DNA of 13,567 nucleotides from 2-12-FULL-42-15 sp964196565 (GTDB lineage: Bacteria > Pseudomonadota > Gammaproteobacteria > Coxiellales > Coxiellaceae), in the NCBI GenBank assembly GCA_964196565.1, contig CAXMUH010000046.1, positions 1 to 13,567 of the forward strand. The letters run 5' to 3'. Position numbers and translations under genes: made by a program. Each line of letters opens with the position of its first letter. Position 1 is the stretch's first letter. The notes under the pieces were generated by a model. It did no database searches. It saw only the letters and a list, made by a program, of their open reading frames with translations, and was not told the DNA's origin. Positions 7,502-13,567 of the stretch are shown one piece after another.

Positions 7502-8694
7502 TGTATGATTCCCATTTCTTTACCAACTTTAGTGAAAGCTTGGATCGCTTTATCGATTTGTTGCAAGGTGTGAGCCGCTGACATTTGAGTGCGAATTCGA
7601 GCGGTGCCTTTTGGAACCACTGGAAATGTAAATGCAATGACATAAATGTCTTCTTTTAATAATTTTGCTGCCATTTCACCAGCAACTTTCTCATCATAAA
7701 TCATAACTGGAATGATGGGGTGATCGCCTGGAATAAGATCAAACCCGGCTTTTTCCATGCCTTCTCTAAACTGATTTTGATTGGCTTTAAGTTGTTGGCG
7801 CAGATCATCACTTTTTTCGATTAGATCAATTGCCGCGATTGAGCTTGCTGCAATGACGGGTGCCAGAGTATTGGAGAAAAGGTACGGCCTAGAGCGTTGT
7901 CTTAACATTTCAATGATTTCTTTTTTGCCGGTGGTGTATCCGCCTGAGGCGCCGCCTAAGGCTTTACCTAAAGTTCCGGTGATGATATCAACGCGTCCCA
8001 TAACGTCGCAATGTTCTGGCGTGCCGCGCCCATTCTTACCGGTAAAGCCGCAAGCATGAGAATCATCAACCAACACCAACGCATTATATTTATCAGCAAG
8101 ATCACAAATTGCTGATAAATTTGCGATAATGCCGTCCATTGAAAAAACGCCATCGGTGACGATAATCTTAAATCGAGCATTGGCTTTATCTGCTAGTTGA
8201 AGTTGAACTTCAAGGTCTGCCATGTCATTATTTTGATAGCGGAAGCGTTTGGCTTTACAAAGGCGGATACCATCAATCAGACTGGCGTGATTTAATCTGT
8301 CACTGATGATCGCGTCTTCTGCATTAAGTACCGTTTCAAAAAACCCGGTATTGGCATCAAAGCAAGAAGAATAAAGTATGGTGTCTTCTGTTTCTAAAAA
8401 TTTAGAAATTCTTTGCTCTAAGGCTGTATGAACTGTTTGTGTTCCACAAATAAATCTAACGGATGACATGCCATAACCGTATTCTGCAAGGGATTCTTTT
8501 GCGGCTTCGACTAGCACCGGATGATTTGATAAACCGAGATAATTGTTAGCACAAAAATTAAGAACATGCTGCCCGTCTTTTAATTGGATATCAGACCCTT
8601 GCGGTGATGCGATTTGCCTCTCACTTTTATACAACCCGTTAGCGCGTATTTCTTCAAGTTCACTTTTAATATGCGTATAAAAATCTTTATTCAT
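7498..8694 (-). CDS. kbl: Glycine C-acetyltransferase (2-amino-3-ketobutyrate CoA ligase)
   Basis: A PLP-dependent alpha-oxoamine synthase-family enzyme that cleaves 2-amino-3-ketobutyrate with CoA to glycine and acetyl-CoA, taking the unstable Tdh product. The PLP lysine is Lys244 in the GTLGKALGGASGG segment, and Asp/His cofactor contacts lie in VDDSHACG (~207-216). NNYLGLSNHP near residue 50 and the SVRFICGTQ segment are family signatures. I chose ATG 8694 because GAGGAAG lies just upstream at suitable distance. This gives 398 residues, the same as E. coli Kbl, and the lysine falls at the same number. An upstream TTG at 8706 lies inside that ribosome-binding site. The gene overlaps tdh by 4 nt and lies 18 nt downstream of the transporter, so the three are probably co-transcribed. 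Confidence 0.97.
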   Translation of the reverse strand: MNKDFYTHIKSELEEIRANGLYKSERQIASPQGSDIQLKDGQHVLNFCANNYLGLSNHPVLVEAAKESLAEYGYGMSSVRFICGTQTVHTALEQRISKFLETEDTILYSSCFDANTGFFETVLNAEDAIISDRLNHASLIDGIRLCKAKRFRYQNNDMADLEVQLQLADKANARFKIIVTDGVFSMDGIIANLSAICDLADKYNALVLVDDSHACGFTGKNGRGTPEHCDVMGRVDIITGTLGKALGGASGGYTTGKKEIIEMLRQRSRPYLFSNTLAPVIAASSIAAIDLIEKSDDLRQQLKANQNQFREGMEKAGFDLIPGDHPIIPVMIYDEKVAGEMAAKLLKEDIYVIAFTFPVVPKGTARIRTQMSAAHTLQQIDKAIQAFTKVGKEMGIIQ

Positions 8695-8712
8695 TTTCTT
8701 CCTCAAGTTGTG

Positions 8713-9996
8713 TTATTTTTCAATTGTTTTACAATGAGTTTCTTTCAAAAAGAATGATACAGCAAAGGCCGCGATAAAACACGCTGGAAATAAGATAAAC
8801 GCATGCTGATAGTTAGAAACACTATATACAGCATGATGTTGAACCATTTTTCCCGCCCACACTTTGTCCAAAACCTCACCAATAATCGGTAACATCAGGG
8901 CACCTATTATTAGCGATGCTAAATTGGTAAATCCCAGCGTTATTCCACTCAGTTTAAGCGGTACGACTTCAGTCGACAGCGCATAAGAAGGGATAATTCC
9001 ACTATTAAAAACACCGTAAATAAAGCAAAGTATAAAAACAACAGGTTCTGATAGATGTCTTAAAAATGGAATATGGTTATTAAAAATAATAATACAGATG
9101 GTGATCAAACACACTAAGGGTGCGATTTTCATAACCGGTATCCGTTTTCGAATTGCATTAGACCACCATCCAAACAGCGGACAACCGACGGCTAATCCTA
9201 GAAACATCATTCCAACTTCTGCAGCCACTAAAGTCGTTGACTGGTGGTAGTAGGCCCTTAAGTAAGGGACACCCCATAAGCCTGCAAACGCGGCTGTTGG
9301 TCCATACAATAATCCAATATAAAGACTGTTTATCCAAACCTGCGGTCTTTTAATAACATTATAAACACCAGGTAAAACTTTTATTCTTTCGATTTCTTTA
9401 TGTTGATTTTTTTGAAATGTTTTGGGTCTGTCACGAACAAAAATCATTACCACAACACAAAGTAATAAAAACAACCCGGCAATAAAAATCATGGTGTGTC
9501 GCCAACCAAATACATTAAATAATTTTGCCATCGGTGCGCCACCAATATAGGCACCCAGCATACCGAGCGCTTGGGTAACGCCAGCGAGGATCGCAAAATA
9601 TTTAACTGGGAACCAATTATAGATAAGTTTAAGGGTACCTACGAACGAAAATGCACCGCCAAATCCAATTAAAAATCGACTAAAATAAAGCACGGTTATA
9701 CTGTCTGTATACCCAAATAAAAAGCTCCCCAATGCACACACAAGAATTGAAATGGCTAATAAGCGATGGGGCCCGTATTTATCGACCAACACCCCAACGG
9801 GTACTTGCATAAATAAATAGGAATAGTAAAAAACAGCAGAAAGTCCGCCAAGGGCAAAAGCGCTAACGTGGAATGTAGACATAAGTTGATTTGTGATGAC
9901 AGATGGCGATATGCGGACAAAGTAGTCCATAAGGAAAAACAGCCCGCCTAGCAACCATACTAGCCATGCTCTTGATGCTACTTTCGTTTCATCCAT
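8713..9996 (-). CDS. MFS transporter, Pht-like; candidate threonine/amino acid importer
   Basis: An inner-membrane carrier of 427 residues with about 12 hydrophobic segments and a cytoplasmic loop (~187-215) in the middle, the usual 6+6 MFS layout. MFS motif A is clear after helix 2 (GVLVDKYGPHRLL, 68-80), and an Arg-containing FSRFLIGFGGAF lies in helix 4. The N-terminal YFVRISPSV (25-33) and the YYSYLFMQVPVG stretch resemble the Pht-type carriers of Legionella and Coxiella (from memory). Some Pht proteins are known to carry amino acids; Legionella PhtA is linked to threonine. Position as first gene upstream of kbl and tdh suggests threonine or a related amino acid as substrate, but this is context-based inference. 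Other small organic solutes cannot be excluded. The start ATG has only a weak ribosome-binding site (GAGCGG). The promoter is at 10121-10149. Confidence 0.88.
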   Translation of the reverse strand: MDETKVASRAWLVWLLGGLFFLMDYFVRISPSVITNQLMSTFHVSAFALGGLSAVFYYSYLFMQVPVGVLVDKYGPHRLLAISILVCALGSFLFGYTDSITVLYFSRFLIGFGGAFSFVGTLKLIYNWFPVKYFAILAGVTQALGMLGAYIGGAPMAKLFNVFGWRHTMIFIAGLFLLLCVVVMIFVRDRPKTFQKNQHKEIERIKVLPGVYNVIKRPQVWINSLYIGLLYGPTAAFAGLWGVPYLRAYYHQSTTLVAAEVGMMFLGLAVGCPLFGWWSNAIRKRIPVMKIAPLVCLITICIIIFNNHIPFLRHLSEPVVFILCFIYGVFNSGIIPSYALSTEVVPLKLSGITLGFTNLASLIIGALMLPIIGEVLDKVWAGKMVQHHAVYSVSNYQHAFILFPACFIAAFAVSFFLKETHCKTIEK

Positions 9997-10120
9997 ACAA
10001 TACCGCTCGCATTTATTTAAGTGTATGAAATCCTTAGATAAATGCTTTTAAATAAGCAATATCGCGATGAGCTGATTGTATCTCGCTGTGATAGTTCCTC
10101 AGTCTCGAATCCTGTCAGCT

Positions 10121-10149
10121 AGTATGTTTACTGTTCATATTTTTGTCAA
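10121..10149 (-). promoter_or_regulatory. Sigma70-type promoter for the transporter-kbl-tdh operon
   Basis: Read on the minus strand: -35 TTGACA (10149-10144, perfect consensus), a 17-nt spacer and -10 CATACT (10126-10121, 4 of 6). Transcription would begin near 10114, giving a leader of roughly 118 nt before the transporter ATG. The leader (9997-10114) has a small 5-bp hairpin (10043-10047 with 10054-10058) but no riboswitch or attenuator that I can recognise. The -35 box is part of a 13-bp repeat also found near the recombinase start. Confidence 0.65.
10137..10149. repeat. 13-bp direct repeat, copy 1 (3' side of recombinase)
   Basis: The sequence atatttttgtcaa here is identical to 11438-11450. 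The two copies lie just outside the two ends of the tyrosine recombinase gene and in the same orientation. They could be short core or duplication sites of an integration event, or a chance match in AT-rich DNA. This copy contains the -35 box of the transporter promoter. Confidence 0.45.
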
Positions 10150-10224
10150 GATATTTCACCTGAATGAGTAATTTTTCTTTTTAAAGCTTGCGATAAAAAT
10201 CAATATGTTATGTGAATCCGCCGC

Positions 10225-11427
10225 TTAATCCGGCTTAATGACTTTGTTTTTCCCCGAGTCATGGCGAGCGCGTAATTCCACATCGATGTAATGATCGGTA
10301 ATCGCGCTGCTGCTATGGCCGGCATCATCACGTACATGTTCGCGCGGTCGGTGTTTGACGTCCTCTGAAATGCCAGTATGACGCAGCCAATGCACGGTCG
10401 CGGCTTTAAGCGCTTCTGCATCCTCAGCTAAATCATCGCTTAGCATGCGCTCATAAGCGTGATCAAAGCAATACTGAACTAGGGTGCGTATCTGGCGGGT
10501 GCTGGAAATTGGGCCTTTGCCGCGAGTCTTATTAATTAGCGGTAGGGTATCATTTGGGTCGGGCAAGGCTGGCAGCCCTAGACTGGTACGATAGCGTTTA
10601 AGTGCATTAAGCATCGCATTGGATACGACAATATGGCGTTCTTTATTGCCTTTGCCTACAGTTTTAAACCACCAGTTACCATCATGGTCACGATAAAAAT
10701 CATTCATGCAGGGTTCCCAGCGTGCACTTGCCGCGAGTTCTGAGATTCGCAGGTACATCCCAAATAATGCATTGAGAATAAAAAGCGTGCGCTCATGCGT
10801 GGGATCCACTCTGGCTAAGTGTTCAGCGCTTTCGATTACATAGCCCCACTGAAGTTCTGACAATCGGCGAACAGTAGTGTGTTGCGTGGTTTTTCGAATA
10901 AATTTGCTTTTTTGTCGAATTTGGCTGACTGGGTTATGGGTGACGTATTCTTCTTGAATTAAATAATTATAAAAGCTGCTTAAAATTGCAAAAATAGACA
11001 GCAGCGCTTTTTGTGATAAATGATATTCTTGTTTGCTAGCGACCTTGCCGCTTTTGTGTGCGGTTTTACTGATACTGGTAACAAAGGGTCGCCATTTTGG
11101 ATTCGGTTGGCGCTGTCCATTTTTTAAAATAAAGCGGTTACATTTTTGCAGGCCAATCCATTGATCAGGCGGCGATTGACAAAACTGAATGTAATTTTCG
11201 ATATCTTGACGGCTGATTGCGGCGACCGATTTGCGTAATTTGTGCACGCTCCATTGCAATAATCGTTCAATTTCACGCCGATAAGCATTAAACGTGGCTT
11301 GGCTGCCGCGATAACTGTAGATAAAATTTGCTGCATGTTGAAAATCATCTGGGTAGGGGTGATCGATTTTAGTTTGGATTTGGTGATGATTTTCCAAAGT
11401 GTCAAACATCGGTAATGGCATCTGCAT
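10225..11427 (-). CDS. Tyrosine recombinase / phage-type integrase, solo
   Basis: A site-specific DNA recombinase that should cut and rejoin DNA through a phosphotyrosine link. Using numbering from the upstream ATG at 11496 (423 residues), the full catalytic set is present: Arg250 in YLRISELA, Lys282 in VGKGNKERH, His369 and Arg372 in HWLRHTG, His394 in DDAGHSSS and Tyr403 in DHYIDVE. An N-terminal SAM-like core-binding region spans ~50-200. I prefer the start at ATG 11427 (400 residues) because AGGGAAG lies directly upstream. The ATG at 11496 has no ribosome-binding site and would abut the divergent neighbour's start. No excisionase, phage genes or tRNA are adjacent, so its element, if any, is not evident. 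It could be a housekeeping-like lone integrase of Legionellales or a relic of a lost island. It looks intact, with no frameshift. Confidence 0.92.
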   Translation of the reverse strand: MQMPLPMFDTLENHHQIQTKIDHPYPDDFQHAANFIYSYRGSQATFNAYRREIERLLQWSVHKLRKSVAAISRQDIENYIQFCQSPPDQWIGLQKCNRFILKNGQRQPNPKWRPFVTSISKTAHKSGKVASKQEYHLSQKALLSIFAILSSFYNYLIQEEYVTHNPVSQIRQKSKFIRKTTQHTTVRRLSELQWGYVIESAEHLARVDPTHERTLFILNALFGMYLRISELAASARWEPCMNDFYRDHDGNWWFKTVGKGNKERHIVVSNAMLNALKRYRTSLGLPALPDPNDTLPLINKTRGKGPISSTRQIRTLVQYCFDHAYERMLSDDLAEDAEALKAATVHWLRHTGISEDVKHRPREHVRDDAGHSSSAITDHYIDVELRARHDSGKNKVIKPD

Positions 11428-11437
11428 AAACTTCCCT

Positions 11438-11450
11438 ATATTTTTGTCAA
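11438..11450. repeat. 13-bp direct repeat, copy 2 (5' side of recombinase)
   Basis: Identical to 10137-10149, 1301 bp away and in the same orientation. It sits just upstream of the preferred recombinase start. Its TTGACA (minus strand) is too close to that start to serve as a -35 box for the gene. Confidence 0.45.
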
Positions 11451-11478
11451 TGATCGGTTTACAATCGTGTTGAATCAA
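11450..11478 (-). promoter_or_regulatory. Weak candidate promoter for the recombinase
   Basis: On the minus strand TTGATT (11478-11473, 4 of 6) and GATCAT (11455-11450, 4 of 6) are separated by 17 nt. Transcription would start about 10-20 nt before ATG 11427, which fits the shorter recombinase start. The match is weak and may be chance. Confidence 0.25.
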
Positions 11479-11497
11479 TTTTAAAGGATTTATCATC

Positions 11498-12421
11498 TTG
11501 ATACCATTTACTCCGCTTCAATCTGGCGATAAAGTTGCGCTCGTGTGTACCGGCAGCGCTTGCGAGTCCGCACATGACCCAGAAGACTGCAAACAATATC
11601 TAGCAAAACATTATGCACTGAACGCTGAATATGAAAATGAGACTTTTCGTTCAACGCTGCCAAGAGAGCGTGCTGAGATTTTTTTTCGTTATTTGCAAGA
11701 TGACTCAATCAAAGCAATATGGAGCGTGCGTGGTGGCGAGGGAACCGCGGATATTATTCATTTTTTGGAAGCTAAAGCGCAAAGTATTAAAACATTTAAA
11801 CCCAAGCCATTAATTGGCTTTAGCGATTTTACCGCATTGTTAGTGTATTTTAACCAGCGTTTTGGCTGGCCCACCATGCATGCGATTGGTGCGAGACAAA
11901 TGCATAACCGTTCGGTAAATCAATTGAGTGAGTCGCTGACTTTGGATTGGCTCAGGGCAAAAAAGCCTGAGCTAAAGATTGGTGGTTTAATACCGCTGAA
12001 TCATGCGGCTTTAGCTCCACGTAAATTAACGGGCGATGTGATTGGCGGCAATTTAAGTTTAATTCATATTAGCATTCAAGATATTTGGGAGTTACAAGCT
12101 TCTGGCAAGATTGTGTTACTGGAAGAAGTCGGCGAAAAGCCGTATCGAGTAGCGCGCACGTTGAAATATTTACAGCGGATTGGGTTTTTTGCTGGAGCTA
12201 AAGCGATTATATTAGCGGGCTTTGATTTCCCAGATTTAATGAGGCGCGAAAGCGAAGCCATGGATCGGTCTATGCGAGAAATTTTGACTCGTTTTGCGCG
12301 CGATTATAATTGCCCGGTGCTTTTTAGTGATTTAATCGGACATGGACAAAAGAATTATCCCGTGCCGTTTTACGCTCGCGCTACTTTAACCTTGGACGCC
12401 AATCCGAGCTTGGTGTGGTGA
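11498..12421 (+). CDS. ldcA: Murein tetrapeptide LD-carboxypeptidase, peptidase family S66
   Basis: A cytosolic serine peptidase that removes the terminal D-Ala from muropeptide tetrapeptides during peptidoglycan recycling. Its 307 residues match the family length. The Ser-Glu-His triad is visible: Ser109 in IGFSDFTAL (nucleophile elbow), Glu209 in LLEEVGEKPYR and His282 in GHGQKNYPVPF. SVRGGEG (76-82) and GGNLSLI (183-189) are also family hallmarks. The start is TTG at 11498; no in-frame ATG is available near the expected N-terminus, and AAGGA lies 9 nt upstream. It is divergent from the recombinase and ends only 13 nt before the convergent neighbour's stop. An alternative in this family is an MccF-like immunity peptidase, but the motifs and length fit LdcA equally or better. 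Confidence 0.9.
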   Translation: MIPFTPLQSGDKVALVCTGSACESAHDPEDCKQYLAKHYALNAEYENETFRSTLPRERAEIFFRYLQDDSIKAIWSVRGGEGTADIIHFLEAKAQSIKTFKPKPLIGFSDFTALLVYFNQRFGWPTMHAIGARQMHNRSVNQLSESLTLDWLRAKKPELKIGGLIPLNHAALAPRKLTGDVIGGNLSLIHISIQDIWELQASGKIVLLEEVGEKPYRVARTLKYLQRIGFFAGAKAIILAGFDFPDLMRRESEAMDRSMREILTRFARDYNCPVLFSDLIGHGQKNYPVPFYARATLTLDANPSLVW

Positions 12422-12434
12422 GAGTCGGTCTGCA

Positions 12435-13469
12435 CTAATCAATCGCTCGGCCATCGGCAGAAAGTGCGACTGCAATCAGTTTGGTTTGTGGGAAATGCGC
12501 CAAAATAATGTTGGTGATTACCATGACTGGCACACACAGGAACATTCCAACGATACCCCAGATATAACCCCAGAAGGCCAGTGAGATTAAAATAACAATT
12601 GGGCTTAAATTTAAATGGGTTCCCATATATTTTGGTTCAATAATATTACCAACGCCAAATTGGATCACAGCAAGAATGATGCCAAAGAGTATGAATAAAA
12701 ACAAGCTGCTGATTTGAATTGAGACTGCGATCAACACTAAGATTACCGCTGCAATCGGCCCAATAAACGGGATGTAGTTCAATAGAAAAATCAACATTCC
12801 CCAAAACTCAGCATATTGAATATGGAAAAAAAGCAGCACAAAATAACTGGCTAGACCTGCGATGGCATTCATGATGGTTTTTACTTTGAGATACTTTTTA
12901 ATATCATGGTTGATGTGATCAATTACGGCGTTTACTCGTTGAACCTGTTTTTCATTTTTGCAGATGCCAATTATTTTTTGATTAAAGGTTTTATATTCGA
13001 GCAGTAAAAACAGTAAATAAATAATAATTAAAGTCGTGTTGCTCAAAATATCTGAGATGATTAAAGCCATGCTTGAGAAAATTCTTGAGATGTTGATTTG
13101 GCCGATCAGTTTTACGACGTCAATGCGCCCACCGCTTAAATGATTTATATAATTAAGGACAGTTTGAATCTTGTGTTGGTATTGAGGAGCTTCTCTAATA
13201 ATGTTTGAAATGGAATAGGTGAGTGCTAATACGAACAAATACAGCAGCACGCCTGAGATGATGATCGATATAAACAGGGCAATGCCATATGGCAGGTGGT
13301 GTTTTTTGATTCTTATTTTATGAAAGACGTTGGTGAACTGTATAATAATATACCAAATTACCAAGGCAATGATCAGAGGTAGAATTAAGTTTTTACCAAT
13401 ATGTAAAATAAAGATGAGTAATGTTACCAGTCCGAAAGCAGCAGCAGTGTTGAGTAATCGAAGGTTCAT
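12435..13469 (-). CDS. AI-2E/PerM-family membrane transporter
   Basis: An inner-membrane protein of 344 residues in the family named after the AI-2 exporter; members are proposed exporters or permeases with diverse substrates. Hydrophobic segments lie near residues 8-25, 27-46, 62-88, 132-158, 204-220, 221-232, 236-275 and 288-324, and the large loop at ~88-130 is typical. Family motifs are NYIPFIGP (231-238), IIEPKYMG (276-283) and the WGYIWGIVGMFLCVP stretch (300-314). The ATG has AGGA 7 nt upstream. It is a single-gene unit with its own promoter at 13508-13536. The substrate cannot be inferred from neighbours, and AI-2 itself is not implied. Confidence 0.92.
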   Translation of the reverse strand: MNLRLLNTAAAFGLVTLLIFILHIGKNLILPLIIALVIWYIIIQFTNVFHKIRIKKHHLPYGIALFISIIISGVLLYLFVLALTYSISNIIREAPQYQHKIQTVLNYINHLSGGRIDVVKLIGQINISRIFSSMALIISDILSNTTLIIIYLLFLLLEYKTFNQKIIGICKNEKQVQRVNAVIDHINHDIKKYLKVKTIMNAIAGLASYFVLLFFHIQYAEFWGMLIFLLNYIPFIGPIAAVILVLIAVSIQISSLFLFILFGIILAVIQFGVGNIIEPKYMGTHLNLSPIVILISLAFWGYIWGIVGMFLCVPVMVITNIILAHFPQTKLIAVALSADGRAID

Positions 13470-13507
13470 GGTGTATCCTTACATTATCCTTATTGCACAT
13501 TATTATG

Positions 13508-13536
13508 AGCATACCTAATTTTGTGCTAGGTATCAA
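13508..13536 (-). promoter_or_regulatory. Candidate sigma70 promoter for the AI-2E-family gene
   Basis: On the minus strand TTGATA (13536-13531, 5 of 6) and TATGCT (13513-13508, 4 of 6) are spaced by exactly 17 nt, about 40 nt upstream of the ATG at 13469. A perfect inverted repeat overlaps both boxes. Confidence 0.5.
13511..13533. promoter_or_regulatory. Operator-like inverted repeat inside the promoter
   Basis: ataccta (13511-13517) and taggtat (13527-13533) are perfect 7-bp inverted arms around a 9-nt centre. They fill the -35/-10 spacer and overlap the edges of both boxes, where a dimeric repressor would block RNA polymerase. No protein that binds it is encoded nearby. Confidence 0.45.
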
Positions 13537-13567
13537 TCTACCAGCATTCGTAAAAAATGGTCACATT

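Noticed and set aside
8704..8706. TTG start for kbl, four residues longer
   Set aside because: It lies within the GAGGAAG ribosome-binding site of the ATG at 8694, which gives the exact E. coli length and lysine position.
10070..10120. Inverted arms agctga / tcagct upstream of the transporter, possible leader structure or glycine riboswitch
   Set aside because: One arm lies between the -10 box and the expected transcription start, so it is not in the RNA. No riboswitch core could be recognised.
10200..10421. Minus-strand open frame overlapping the recombinase C-terminus
   Set aside because: It is an out-of-frame shadow of the recombinase, which has a full catalytic set in its own frame.
12404..12450. 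Possible two-way terminator between ldcA and the AI-2E-family gene (ccgagc / gctcgg arms)
   Set aside because: The arms are only 6 bp, about 35 nt apart, and there is no T-tract on either side.

Overview
The window reads as chromosomal DNA of an AT-rich gammaproteobacterium, most likely a member of Legionellales (Legionella/Coxiella relatives). Grounds for this are the E. coli-like Tdh and Kbl with E. coli-aligned active-site positions, an MFS carrier whose N-terminus resembles the Pht-type carriers common in Legionella and Coxiella, and a palindromic interspersed repeat of a type seen in such genomes. The lineage call is an inference from protein character, not from a search.

Left part (1-6221, + strand): a tightly packed four-gene sensory operon. 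A membrane-anchored hybrid histidine kinase (TM-HAMP-GAF-coiled coil-HisKA-HATPase-REC-REC-REC) runs off the left edge. It is followed with zero spacing by a CheR methyltransferase, then with 4-nt overlap by a CheB methylesterase that has no receiver domain, then with overlap by a REC-GGDEF-EAL protein. No MCP, CheA or CheW is visible. The set links a phosphorelay, reversible protein methylation and cyclic-di-GMP turnover in one unit.

Middle (6222-6442): a convergent intergenic gap with an ~81-bp palindromic repeat that may also end transcription from both sides. Then (6443-9996, - strand) comes an operon of an MFS transporter, kbl and tdh, read in that order. Tdh and Kbl turn threonine into glycine and acetyl-CoA, so the transporter is a candidate threonine (or related amino acid) importer. 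A good sigma70-type promoter lies ~120 bp upstream of the transporter.

Right part (10225-13567): a complete solo tyrosine recombinase (- strand), bracketed by two exact 13-bp direct repeats, one of which contains the -35 box of the transporter operon. Divergent from it is an S66-family LD-carboxypeptidase (+ strand, TTG start) for peptidoglycan recycling. An AI-2E/PerM-family membrane protein (- strand) follows, with a promoter that carries a perfect 7-bp inverted repeat between its -35 and -10 boxes. No tRNA, rRNA, CRISPR array or insertion sequence was seen, and no gene-free stretch exceeds 300 bases.
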